This document shows positions 30,755 through 45,700 of a stretch of DNA of 64,000 nucleotides, one piece after another. The DNA is from a virus. Under the pieces are notes generated by a model, which was given only the letters and a program-made list of their open reading frames with translations, was not told the origin of the DNA and searched no databases. Both the position numbers and the translations under genes were made by a program. The stretch lies in IMG/VR virus record IMGVR_UViG_3300043773_000921, positions 24,549 through 88,548 of that record. One strand, given 5' to 3'. Each line of letters starts with the position of its first letter. The first letter of the stretch is position 1.

Positions 30755-33700
30755 TTATTTTTTAGTTGATTCACCGATATAATTTAACATGTAATCGTAA
30801 GTGTCATGTACATCCCTATAACCACCACCAAGAGGCATATTCTTACTTAAATCGTAGAAATATTCATCAAGTTCATTAGTAATGCCTTCGATATCTTGCT
30901 GTTGATATAATGTCCAAGGCAACATCAATGTAGAAACAAATGTTTGAGCTACATTATCAGCTTGCATAATATGAGTTGATGGCATATTGCCTATGTCTTG
31001 GAACATTCTATATGGAGATACATAAGACAACTGTTCTTCAACACCTTTTAAAAGTATGTTTTTGGCAAACATTTCAGTCATAGACAAATCACCTTTTAAT
31101 GGCATATCATATTTTGTATCATACAACATAGATAGTAATCTTTCAGAAATCCAAGGCTCATCAATATCTACTCTTTTACGTTTACCTGTTTTAGGGTCTT
31201 TTTCATAACGGTATTTTTTAACTTTCTTTCTATCTTCATCATATAACATTGAATCTGCAAGAAGATAAACACCGGCCATGATACCAGTAAACGTAGCCAT
31301 TGCTATAAGATTACGCTTTTGAAAACTAGACATGTTTTTATAATCATCAAATGTACCTGTTTTTACAAAATTTCTCAAACCTTTAGCACAATATATTAAT
31401 GTGTTGATCATACCCTCTGTAAGTTCCGGTGCCCAAACAGGTTCTTTTTTACCATCAATTTCAATTACTTTAAAATCACCAAGATGTACTGTTTGGCTAG
31501 GGTTTTTCCACCATGCTTGTGCTACATTGTACATGTAACTTCTCATTGATGAAGCAGCGCGAACAAATGAATAACTTGATGCTAAGTTTTTGTATTTAGG
31601 ATCAGTTAACTCACCAACAAATCTTTGCACTTGCAATTTTACATGGTTCTCTTGTCTTTGAGTGTATGCGTGTGTCATTTTGCCATTATCAAGAACATGA
31701 TATCCTTCTTTGTATTGTTGTTCAATAATAGCATTTTTGATGTACTCACCATCTTCACCAACAAATCTTTTGTCTTTGGTTTCATCGTAGTTTCCTTCAT
31801 CGTCGTGTGCATCATAAGTACCATCATTAATCATTTGAGCGATACCGCCAATAAGTTGATTGTAATAATCACCAAACCAGTTAAGAATCATTTGAGCATC
31901 TGGCTCAGTAGCATTTGCTTTACTTATTACATGTTGAAAGTGATTGATTAAATCTTTTTCGCTCATGTTTACAAACTGATACTTTTCATTTAATGCTCGT
32001 ATTTTTTCACCATTAGAAAACATTTGCTCTACAGCGCGAGTAACATTAGCAATATTAAAATTCTTGCCTGAAATCTGATTTATTAAAGCATTGATTAAAA
32101 GTTTAGATGTTGTAGCTACTACGTTTTTCATTGCAACACCAGGCTTAACAGCAAGGTGTGCCATATTTATAAATCTGTTACTAGCATCTAACATATAGTC
32201 AATATTTACAGATATGTTGCCAAGCATTACTTTAGGCATTTCTGGAAGATTACCATAAATCTGTCTGTTAATATAATTTTCTACATGTTCTCTTGCATCT
32301 TTAGTATTTACACCACGCATTGCTTCTTCACCTCTAAGCATATCCATTGCAATATTTGCAGATGCTACTGCTCTTTGCATGTACTTTGTGCGCTTAGATG
32401 CCATCATGGTATAGTTACCTATATTCTGAAGGTTATATGACAATGAGTTTTGTAGTTCAGGAGCGATTACTTCAAGAGATCTATCTTGATTTCTAACCTT
32501 TAGATCTAGTCCAAGAAGTTTCATTCTAAATGAACCGCCGTATAGTTCTGCATTTTGGAACTGATTCCAGAATGGCGACATAAGTTTTCTGAATGATTCT
32601 TTTTGGTACTCCGCATCTTCTGTTTGTGTAAACTCTTCATACAATGCACCTCCAATAAATCTACCAGCATTTTTCATGTACATATTTAATGCATCCATCA
32701 ATTTGCCTTCACTTAAAGCAGAACCTGTAGAACGTATAAATACAGGCATCATACCTCTTTTGTATCGTCTTGCTACTTCATTTTCTGCTGCTGCTCTAAG
32801 CTCTACCTCGGTCATATTTGCGCGCTGTGATATGTTTTTGCGTTCAACGGTCATTACGTACTGAACAAACTCTTCATACATGCTATCGGCTAACCATTTA
32901 CCAAACTCTAATTGCTCTGTAGTTATTTCTCTATTAGCTAATGCTCTTGCAGTTTCAGCATCATTTATATCACAATGTATTTCGTGAGTTGATATTGGAA
33001 CTTCTTTACCATTTTGATCATAACCAGTTGCTTTTTTAAATAATGGTTTAAATAAATCATGTGATTTGTCAAGACCATAACTTAAAATATTACCAGAAAG
33101 TGTGTTTAATGTTTTTGTTCTTTTGTTCAACTCTTTGTTAAACGGCACCATTTCATCAACACCTTTTCTAGAAGCAAGATCAACTTGGTCAAATAACCAT
33201 GTTCTTATTTGTCCTGTCCAGCGATCGGCAGTCTGTATTAGCTTTTCATCAAATGAAAGTTCGTTAAATCTTTGAGTATTAATCTCATTGTACCCAGTTA
33301 ACTCTCTATACGTTTGTAGTAAAAACTGATATTCTTCGTTGGCAGCCTTTGCTACATCGCTATCTAGTTCTTCGGCTAAATGCATTATTCTACCAAATAC
33401 AGCTTTTTGAATATCTTGGTAAAATGAGTTATCACCATTTTCAAATACTTTAATACCTTGATCTATTGTGTTTTGTACACTTTTTTTATAGTTATCATTA
33501 GGCTTTAAAGTAGATATTAGCGTTCTAAAATAGTTGAGCAGTCTAGTTCCAACAGGTACTTTGTATAAGTTCATGTTGTACAAAGTTTTATCGGATACAA
33601 TATCTCTTATATCCACTTCTAGATTATCACGCAATTGCGGAACATTGTCAACAAGCAACTCAATCTGTCTTACAGTGTCATCCACATCACGACTTCTTAC

Positions 33701-36700
33701 AGATATGTTACTACCATTTACATGCATAGCACCTACTTTTCTAATGACTGTACCAGGACTAGATTTTTTAATAGCCATAGCAATTATAGCTGTTTTAACT
33801 GCTTCAATATGGCCGTTATCATTAGATAAAGTTACGTTTTGTAATTTTTTAGCACGTTTCTTTTCTTTATTAGTCAAGTTTTCTCCAATAAATGCTGCAG
33901 CAATATTGTTTTTTTCCACACCATGATTACTAAGGTACTCTGGAGAAACATTTAATATTGATATTTCTTGTGCCGGCTTTCCAATGTTATGAACAATTAC
34001 AATTGTGTTATCAAGCTTTACTCCATTTGGCAACTTTAATCCAAGTGTTTGTTCTGCTTCACTTAGCATCATTGCTTTGTCAAGATTTGGATTGTAGCCA
34101 AGTTTATTCATCATTTTTATTACGTTCTGAGTAAGTTGCTCTTTCTGTACTTCTGTAGCATTAGGCAAATCATAACGCTTATTCCAAGATGCAAATAAAG
34201 ATTGTTTTGCTGCAGCTAATGGTTCAAGATCTTTAAGTTCGTCTAAGAACTGAATGATGTTTTTTTCAATACCACCATAGAACGCCATTTCATTTTCAAC
34301 TATTTGAGCAATAAACTTTTCTTTACGTTTTTGATCGTAATTACCATTAGGGTCATAGAAATCTTTGTTTCTCATGGTCAAGTCATAAGTACCTGACAAT
34401 CCAGAAAATGTATTACCTTGAATAGAATCCATTATTTGTCTTCTAGCCTTGTCATCCTTTGTATTGTGCGACTTTCGCTGAAATAACGTATCTATATTTG
34501 TTAAGTTTATATTCTTAACCGATGAAGCAGATGATGCCCTCATTGTATATGGCAAGAACCTGGCAATATTAAATGCTTCTTTGTTTCTGACTACAAACTC
34601 CTTGCCTTTTAGCATATCATTTAAGATAGCATCAGATATAGAGTTAAGGTCAGCAGTTTTAAAATCAACATTGTCAATACTTGATTCTGCATTTACATCA
34701 CCAATTAACGCTTCTTTAAATATAGAACCAGCCTCAGCAAAAAACATTTCCCAGTTTGCTCTTTCTTCTGGTGACATTTCGTGCGCCAATCTTGCGTAAT
34801 ACCTAAACTGAATGTATGTTGGTATTGCTTCAAGTATCATTGCTTCTTCTGTATCAAGATCATCCTTGTACATTTTTCTAACATAGTCCATTACACTAGA
34901 TTGAGAAACCTGTTGTGCTATTGCGTTAAATAGTTCAGGTTTTTCTATCTGCATTGCCAATGTTAATGGATGCGCAAACTCGTGAATAGCGACACCTCTA
35001 TCAGCTTTATCTACATTTATGTAAACAATACCATCCTGGTAGAAAGATACGCTGTCATGTTCAGATCTTTGTATTTGACGGGCTTCTTCGTCATTAACAT
35101 ATCTATACTCAACATTTGGCATAATGCCGGCTATTGTTCTAACAAAACCATCAAGTGCAAACCTTGTGTTGTTTTTCTGCATGATGTTTTCTAGACTAAC
35201 AACAGCTCTTTGTGCATTGAATATGTTTCTATTGTCTGTAAGCTTATGGTTAATAACATAGTTTACATTGTTTTCTGATGTAACATTAATGACAATACCA
35301 ACTATACCATCAGGAAAATGTATCATATCGCCAACTTCATATGGTGTTTCTTGATACCTTTGCAATGTTTCTACAGTTGATTTTATAGAGCCAAAAAGTT
35401 CAGTTATTTTTCCTTCTGCAATACTCTTATTGATGTTGTGATATTTAGTAGAATGTCTTTTACTTATATCTTCATCAATATTCCTATCAACATGTTTGTA
35501 ATATGTTTTAAATGCAACTTCTTTTAATAAATCTATATTGCTTGTAGATACAGTCGATAATGAGTTTATTCTATTTTTCATATTAGCTGTAGACATTCCT
35601 ATAGAATCAGCTATAAGAATATTAGCAAGCAATGTATTAAGTTGATCGTTCTTTAAACTTGTATCTTGAAATATTTCTTTTGCTGCTTCGTAGAACAAGT
35701 CTTTTGTTCCTACTCCGTTTGGACCTTTCATGTTTACAGCAACAACATAACCAGAATCTCTAGCATTTTCTCTAGTAAAGTAATTGCCAAAAGTACCAAG
35801 TAAGTTTACTAACGGAGCATCTTCGTTTGATTGAACTCCATACGTATCGCTAAATATTTCTATTGATGGTATAGATTCTATTGCTCTAAGATTTTCTATA
35901 GTAAAAGGTTTGCCTTCAGCTTTAAGCATATTTAATGCAGCGTGCAATGTATACGATGGAGCTATATCGCTATAGTAGTATTCATCTTTTAGCATTTTAC
36001 CATCTAAAGACTGCAATACAGCATCAGCATTTGGACCATGTTTCTGTAAAATAGAGTTAACAGTAAGGTTGAAAACATTGTTTCTAATCATGTTTTCCAT
36101 ATCCATTGCAGTTTCTTTATCTTGCAATGCAGGAATACCTTTTTTGTTATAAACATTGTTTAAATCCCTTGACATTACATCATTAACTATCTGCAATACA
36201 TCTTGTGGAGTAAGTTCTACGCCTTCTTGTGTCTGCCTTTTAATAGCTTTTTGTATGTCATTTTCTAAATGTCCATGCAATATATTTTTGATGTAAGCAT
36301 GTGGCCTTAAATTTAATGCAAATGACATTGGTATATTTAAGTTTCTTAGTATTGTCGGAGTGTAACTAAGTGATATCGTAATAGGATTACCCATTGCATC
36401 TGTATCGTTATACATATTGATAACAGAATCAAATGGAACTACATTAGACAATGATGTTCTAGTTGCAGAACCCTGAGTAAGTGCAACGCCATTTATACCA
36501 TTGGTAGTAGCAAGAGCATAAGTTCTTATTGTTGTGCCTACTTTAGATTTTTGCGTTTGTATTGTTTTCTTATAATGCTTTGCTACGCCATACCAGGCTG
36601 ATGGGGCCTGTGAAAACTCTTTACCATCTTTGTAAATGCGTTTTTCATTTTTAAGCAAATCAAGACTTGTGTTAGACAAAATCATGTCTGAAATGTTATT

Positions 36701-39700
36701 CAAATCCTGACTTATTTCTTTAGTAGGCAATACTTCTTTTAAAAACTTAGAGTAATCGATAAGAAACTTTTTAGGCAATACTTCACCAAAAAACGATCTA
36801 CTTGTGTCAAACTGATTCTTAAGAATATGGTACAATGCCAACAATGTTTGTGTTTCATTTGACAACTTATTAAAGCCATCTCTAAGCATTTCATTTTCAT
36901 TAGCGTTTTGCACTCTTGACTTTTGAACTTCAAGATAATCCATACGGTTGTATGAATACTTTTCTATTCTATCTATAAACTCATACGCAGATTCAAGATC
37001 TTGTGCAGTAAACTTACTACCCATTTCTTTCAACCTTTGCATTTCTGATTGTCTTATGACTTGATCAAAAAACTCAGGGAAGTTTGAAATAAAGTTTCTT
37101 ACACCAATAGGATTACCAATATTATGCATCATTCCATTTGACGTTGCCGAACCAGATGTCATTGGAAGCGTAAGAATGTTAAACTTTTCTAATGCTTTAA
37201 ATATATCTTCTTTTACTTCTGATTCAAAACCATTGTTGTTGATTTCGGAAAGATACAAATGGACAAAATACTTACTAATCTCTTCTTTTAAAACTATGCT
37301 TTTAGCTTCTGGAAGTATATCGTAAGCAATGTTATCTGTTATGGTGTCTATCATAGATTGTATTTCCGTAGACTCTATGTTAAATATTGAAGAGTTAATG
37401 TCTTTAAACATTTGCGATGCTCTAAAACTTTCCATTACATCTGGCCTAGAAAGCAATATAGATGCAAAATCAAATATCTTGTGGTAGTCTTCGTAGTAGT
37501 TTATTACTTCTCCGGTTACAGGCGACTCTATACTATCTCTCATATAAGAAAAATCAACCTGAGCCATAGTATTGGCTTTTGTTTTAAAAGCTGTTTCTCT
37601 TACTGCTTCAATAGGTTTTTTCTCATTAGGGTTAGCATCAAAATAATCACCTATTGTACTGCTTGCTCCATTGTCTTTTTTCCAACTGTTAAATCTGTCA
37701 TAGATACCAATAAGTTCATCAATAGTATAACCAGTGGCAAATGTAAAATCGTTTTCAAACTTCTTTTGATCATAAGCTTTAGATTGTTTAAACTGATTGA
37801 TATTAGCAACCTTAACTAAATCGCTCATAATATCACCAAGCATAGCATATTTTGTAACAAGATATACTTCATTGATATAATTAGGATCTGTTTTTCTAGA
37901 AAGGTTTCTATTTTTATCAAGATTGTCTTTATAAGATTTTAGGTCTTTGAAAAACTTCTTATACTTTTCAGACAATAACTTGCTTTCATTATTTATATTT
38001 ACTAGGTTATCAGCAGGCGACATACTAGCTATACTAGTAACAATATCATATGATGCTTGAACATCTTTAGAGTTAAGCGCTTTTTCTATTTCAGCTTTAA
38101 ACTCATTATCTGTAATTTCATCAAGATTGTTTTTAATAAAGTTGTCTAGTACGTTTTTAAGGATATTGTGTTTTTTAGAAATTTCTTTACTAATATTATT
38201 AATATTGATATTTCTAATCATAGATAACAAAACATCACCTTTGTTTTCTGTTTGAGCAGTTGCTATTGCTGTATTTATAAATGCCTCATCATATCCTACA
38301 TCATTGATAAGAAATGAAACCATACTATCAAAAATATCACTATTTTTATTTAAGTTATTTTTGTATTGTTCTTCATATTCTGAACCATGAGCTTGTAGTT
38401 TTTTGTAATAGTTGTATGCCGTATTGTAGTAAGATCTTGAAAATCCACCATTGTACATACCTGAGTTTGATTTGACATAATTAAATATGTCTTTATTTGC
38501 ATCAAGTTTCAAGAAGTTTAATACTGCATCCACTTCATTCATATTTTCATTACCGGGTATTGATCTCATGTAATCATGAATATCCTTTGGCGCAAACATC
38601 ATAGCAGATGCCATATCAGCATTATTCATTGTAATATTCATGGCGCCTAAAATCAACAACTTTGGATTATCCGTAGCTGCATTTATAAGCATCTCCATAT
38701 ACACTGGAACTTTGCTGTATTCATCTTCTAACTGGCCGATAGCATTTTCTACTTTGTTAATCTTAAAGTTGTAAATACTTGAATCTATGCCTCTTCTTTG
38801 GTTCATACTATAACCAGAATAAAGCAATGTTTGTAGTTTCTGAGCATTAGCAAACGGACCTACTGCTTGTCCATCCATTGCAATATTTCTATACACAAAT
38901 GAATGTCCAATGTTATGAGCTAAGTCACCATCTTTAAACAATTCTCTATATGTACCATCTGCAGCTTTTTTAACCGGGTCAAGGTCAATAGCGGCCATAG
39001 TAAGCTCAGCATTTAATGGGTCTGAATAGTATCTTTGAAGGTGTCTGATTAGTCTGTTGTTAATAACCTTAGCTTCTTCATTAGATAATGCATCGTAGTT
39101 GCCATCTTTCTTTTGCTTATCTTTCCAGTTGTTGTATTCCAAAATAGACATCTTACCAGAGTCAAGCATTGTACTTGACAAATAGTAGATTGTAAACTGG
39201 TCAACGTCTTGGTCAGAACCATCAATAAGGTTTTTGATAGTATTTACATAACCAACAGAACTAGCATCATTTATAAACCCTACAATGTTGTTAATAAAAC
39301 CAGAACCTGGTCCTGATGGAGTACGCATGCCAATGTTATCTTTTAGCGTTATGGCTACAGATGTTATAGCATCGGTATATTTGTCAACTAAGTTTGCTAT
39401 TTCAGATTGAGCAAAAGCAGTAGACTCTTCAGCCAGTCTTGTTCTTAGTTCTTGCTTAATATCTTCTACAGATTTTTCAAGTGAACCTTCTTTCATAGCT
39501 CTATATGAGTCGCCATGCTTTAGCTCCATTTCCTTGTCAACCTTAGCATAAATACTCCCAAACTTTTTATAGTTGTCTTTGAGGTACTTGTTTAACCCAT
39601 CAACAAACATCATTTCAAAGTAAGTATTTAATCCTGATTGGTTTTCGTTGTACAGTACTTCAACTCTAGGCTTACCATTGCTATTGTATTTCATTTCAAA

Positions 39701-42700
39701 AGAAATGTTATCATTTACAAAGCTCTGTATAAGTTCTTTTGTCGCATTGTAGTCTGAACTAGCTTCCATTAGATTGGTCTCATTGACAATACCATCTTTT
39801 TTACCATACAATCTAAATATCTCATTTAGTCCAACATTGCTAGGTATGTTAAACTTTTTGAACATTACTGCCGGAACAATAGCTTCTCCTTTTGATACAT
39901 CTAGTAGGTTTTGCTCTGCTAGATATTTCATTTTAATCCTTGAAAAATCTTTTCTAATCTGCTTTTCATTGGATGGATTTTCCGCTATTGCCTGATTCAT
40001 AACTGTATCAATAGCTCTAACCTGTGCTAGTTGTTCTACTGATAAGTCAGGTTTAGTGTCAATTGTAGTATGCTTTAATCCTCTTACAGAGTTTACATCA
40101 AAAAGAGAATCAAAACTTACACCCATTTTTGCAGCATGCTTATATGCTTCTGCTAACATAAATACTTCACCAGTTTCTTTATGTTCCACTATGTCAATAA
40201 AGTTTCCGGCAACTTGTACCAGACGCATCGCATCAACCTTTCTTTTAACAGCTTCTTTTCTTAGGAATGCTGCTACGTATTGCTGGGCCCTAGTTACTGC
40301 ACCATGAGAAACATTTAAACTTATTTGGTCGTCACTAATGATCTCTGATAGCATTGTCGTGTCATCAGATTGCGACATAGACTTTTTAATTTTACTTTTT
40401 ACAAAGTTTTCAATAGTTGCTATTTCTTTATTAGATAAACCAACACCAGTTTCAGATGTAATAGCACCTGTTTGTATTTTTAAATCCTTTATTCTTTGGT
40501 CTACGTCTTCACTCCATTTACCTTCATTTGTTATGAAGCGCATTACATTTTCTAATCCTACGCGCATTAGAGAAGATAATTCTGTTGCTATTTCTTGTGC
40601 AAGACCTGTATTTAAACTATTTGGGTTTGCAAGAATAATAGACATTGCCTGAACCATTGGCGATTCTTCATTATCATCTATTTCTCTTTCAGGATTTAAC
40701 TGTGTTATTTCCTGTGTATTGTCAAACATGTATGTCCATTTATCATAAGGAGCATCTTCTGTTTGGTTTTTCCAGTAATCAACAAGTTCGTAAAAGTTAG
40801 TAGGTGCAGCGTCGCCATCTTTAACAAACATTGGCATAGGCCTGCCCTGGTTAAATTGACCATTTGCATCAGAATGCGTTGCTCCTGCGGATTTATTAAA
40901 TGCAACAAACGGCATCTCAAAATCTTTAGTTTGGTCCTTTTTGTTACCAGTAAACTGTATTGATGATAAATATGGATATTTTGTTTTGTATGTATCAGGA
41001 TTTTTGGCTCTGTATTCAGCGTAGAAATCAACAAGCATTTCAATAGCTCTACTATGGTCTTTTTCTCCCTCTTGTGACAGCATACCTTGATTGTTGGTGT
41101 CTGCTAATACTTTACCAATGAAATCGTATTGACCTACAATAGTATCATTAAACTGACTGTTTTTCCAATCTGACAAAATAGAATCAACGGCCGGAGCATT
41201 GTTTTTGTATTTAATGCTACCTTCAAGCATGGTTTTAAGATTACCAAACTTACTGTTGATATTACTAAGCGTTTGCTTTAATGCAGTTTCAGTAGCAGTT
41301 TGATCAAAATAAATCAAATACCTTTGATATAAGTTATCATTAGCCAGGTTATCAATATCAGATTTTTTCAAGAATGATATTTTATTTAAATCTTCACCTT
41401 TAATGACTAGTCTTAGCGCTGGATTTAACATGTATTCAAACATGTTAGCCATATCTACACTTGAATCAATAATAGTTTTTGATAATATTACACCGTTATG
41501 TTTTTTAAGGAATGTAGAACCATTGCGATAGTTAAATTGCTGTGCTATTGATTTTTGTATTCTTCTATTTAAGCTACCATTATTTCCGCCAATACTATTA
41601 AAATACATTTCCATGTAAAATGGATTATTCAAACTCTGACCATCTGCAACTATGTGATCTTTATTTATTTCTCCATTTAAAGTATTTATAGAAGCATTGA
41701 CTTTTAAATCTTTGATAACAAGTATTCTAGTTTCTTCATCCATACCATTATGTGTCTTAAATGAAGGAGTAAAACCTGTAGAAGTATGCGATAAAGCACG
41801 TTTATTTCTATTTACACCATAAGCCAATGGGCCAGATTCGTTTTCATATACAACGCTGGAAAGGTGATTTGCTTCTGTACCCTCTATAGCATGATCGGAA
41901 AAATAGTTAACCATAGCATGTCCAATAATAAGACCTTTCCAAATAACAGATGGAGTAGTGCCATAAATATTGATACCATCTACTACTTTTATATTGTCTT
42001 CGTATGGATATAAATCAAACACGTTTTCACTGGTCATTTTATAACCATCTGCTAATGCTATTTCATTAGTTTCTTTATAATGCTTTTCAAACAAAGAATC
42101 TACAATCTTTTGTAAATCATCGTCTGTAAACATATATGTTTGCGTCAAACCTAGATTATCTATGTAGTTTACATAAATCTGCTCATTATTAAAATCGTCT
42201 GTTCTTAATACTTCGTGTAGTTTAAATGTTATTTGATTATTATCGTCAACATCTATTGTTACATCGTTATTATAATTAGAATAGTTAAATAATTGTTGTG
42301 CAATACTTCTAAACTTAAGTGACCCATCTTCATTTCTAGTAAGCACTTTATTCATCATAGAAGCATCATGACCTAAGTGCAATCTGCCTCCTCTATCATT
42401 TTTATTGGCTTTGATTATTAAGAAATCAGAACCTAATCTCAGTCCACTACCCTCAAATCCAACTACATCATCTTCAATTATCCAAGCGTCATAATTTTTT
42501 AAATATTCAACTAATGCAGGAACTGTTGCATCACGTTGTGCTTTCCACCCAGGCATAGTTGTATCGATTGGTGATAAGCCTAATCCTAGTGAAGCAAAAT
42601 AAGAACTTGCATTATTAGTAACTTTATTGTTAGCTGGGTTCATTAAAAAGTTCATCCATCTGTTAATACTATGAACTTGTGCTTCTTCTTTTATAGCAAA

Positions 42701-45700
42701 ACCACGTTTAAGTTGACTGGTAATATTTCTTACATCAAGCTTAAATGTATCAACATTATCAATGGTTTGCTTTGTCAAAAATCCATTTCCATTACCATTA
42801 AAATGACCTAGTCTAACTTCAAACAAATGTTGTCTGCCACGATTACCACCATTATTTACTGGTATTAAAACTGGAGATATGTTGTACGTTAATGCTTTTT
42901 GATTTTCATTTTTGGTAAAGTTTGCTAATGCAGCATGTAGGTTGTCTTGTACGGTCATATTTTTCAACTCGGCAGTTTTACCTGTTGAGTCTATACCCAT
43001 CATGTATGGCGTTGAAGTTATTACTCCTTTTCTTTCAAGAATTGGATTTAATATCTTACCTCCTCTAGCATTTGGATTTGTATGTGGACCCTTTACTACT
43101 TCTTCAAACTTTTCAACAAGTGAATCATTTTTACCATTAGAAAACTTGTAGTTAAAGTTGTGAGAGTTTCCAATAGTATATAGCTTTCTTCTACCATCAA
43201 GACTTAAAATTGTTGGATTGTTTTCATTGTAAGTCATGATTTCAGCAAGTGCCTGAAGCTCTTTATAGAATCCAGTTGGGAAGAAATACTCTTCACCATC
43301 TTTTAATATATTAGATCCTGCATCTTTATCTAAAATGCTATCTATAGTAGCATCGGTTATTTTGCCATAGTTTTCTTTTTGTCCAGAATCCTTTGCAGCG
43401 TTTGCTAGTGCTTGTAAATATAATGGATATACAGGCTGTGTTGCTAAAATCTTGTTTGGATCTACGGTTCTTTCAACAGTATATACATACATTGAAGCTA
43501 TAAGTGGAGCAAGTACATCACTAAGATTTTCTATTCCATGTGAATTGCTACCTACTTTTGGAACAGACAATACTTTAGCTGCATTTTTAGCTGTACTTGA
43601 CTTACTCATATTGAAGAAATCAGTAAATACTTTTCTGATTATACCACTAATATTTGTTTGTGCGTTTTTAGCGTATTGTGTAAGTTTATTTATTTCATCT
43701 GGTTTCATGTTTCTAAACTTACCATTTTCCAAAGGCATTATTATTACACCTAAATCAGATGGATCATTTGTTTTATGTCTGTATCTGATACCTCTGTCTG
43801 TCATTGTAAAGTAAGAGTTTGATTTTTCTTGTCCTTCTTTTACTTTTAATGGCCTTTTTCTATTGATAAACAAATCAACATACCTATCCGGCATTAAACC
43901 ACCATTGATTTGTAGGTTAGATATAATACTTTGTTCCAGTTTTAACTTTGTATCGTGAGCAGAACTTGATTGCTTGGCCATTGACACAAATGTAGTTCTT
44001 TTACCTTTGCCATATTTTTTTACATTCTCAAACTTATTAGATGTAAGAGAACCAAAATGCGTGATAACAGAGTTTAAGATTGTTTCTGACAACTTTGATC
44101 TTTTGGCAATATTTAACTCAAACTCATCTTTTGTTAATAGAGTCTGTTTTCTAATAGTTTCGTCAGATTCTTTTTCTGTATTTACAGCAGTTAAGTATTC
44201 AGCGTAAAATCTATCAAGAGCATCCTGATAATCTTTAGTTCCTCTGGTTTTAGTTGATAACTGTTTGTTCCAGTTATAAATCCTTGTGTGAGATGGATAA
44301 TAATACCTGTCTGTACTTTGTTTTGCTTGTGGATCAAAATATGTTTTATAAATTGAGTATGCACTTATAAACTTAGCATCAGAGTTTAATTCAGTTGGAT
44401 TTGTATTGTTCATCATTTTATATTCAATGAACATTTTCATGCTTTTAGCAAAAGCTTCTATTCCGTCTTGACTATTACCAATCCAAAGATTACTATGAAT
44501 GTCAGTAAGTATTTTGTTAGCTACTTCATAGTTTAGTTTTTTACCACGCATTTCAACAACACTACCATCAGGTGAAAAATGATATACCGGGATAGTATTA
44601 AGCATCAGTTTCATTATATCCGATTGCTTATCCATTGGATTTAACTCCTCTTCATTTTTTCTAATATTAGCATCCTGTACTCTAATAAGAGATTCTAGAA
44701 TATCACTGTATCTTACCTGGCCATCTCTATTTATAATCGTATCAACATCAAGAGAAGGAAATATTCTATTAATCATTGCTTTAAATACTTTTCTATTAAG
44801 TAGCATTGCATTTTTATACAGAACCTTATCTTTATTGCTGATGATACCTTTAAGTTTCATCTTGCCTTCTACTGTCTTGTCGACAACGCTTACAAGGCCG
44901 TTTACTGTTTCTATTTCAAACTCATCAACAGACTTTTGTAGCAATCTTCTAAACTCTTCTCTCTGTCTTTTTTCAGTAAAAAATATACCCTGAGAGTTTG
45001 GAACTGCAGTTTTATATCCTTTAATACTTTCATCGTAATATTGCAAATGCAGACCGGTTACTGAGTTTCCATTTTCATCAGTAGCATTATAGTTCCAGCG
45101 TAAAAATGGTTTAGTGTAATCAACAGTAAGTTCTCTGATTACTGGCAAAAACATTGATTTACCATTTATTATTTGTTCTTTATAAATCGTATTGCCGTTT
45201 TCATCAGTATCATACATGACCTTTTCTCTAGAATTGTTTTCAATCCTATTGATCATATCTGTAAATGACATGGCACCATCTAAAAACATACGTCTGTTCA
45301 TGGATGGCATAATAACTTCTTTAGCAGCTATTTCTGCAACATTATTAGCTACCTGTCTTGCTATCTGGTTATCGTAAAAAAAGTTATTAGCTACAGTATT
45401 AAAAGATGAATCGTCATATATTATTCTTGAATAAAGACTATCATACGGCATTTCATCTCTAACAGTATTTAATGCCATTCCAGATAGTGATTTATACTTT
45501 TTGGCTACATATAAATCATAGTAAAAATCATTTATTTTGTCATTGATAATGCCTATCCTTGACATAAATCTATTAAACCAGTCAAAGAAAGACCTCATTA
45601 CTTTTGAAATACCTTTAAGGTTTCTTCTGTCTGATTTATATCTTTCTCCGTCATCAGCAAGATGCTCTGCAACAGTTCTTCTTGCATCAAGGTCATTTCT

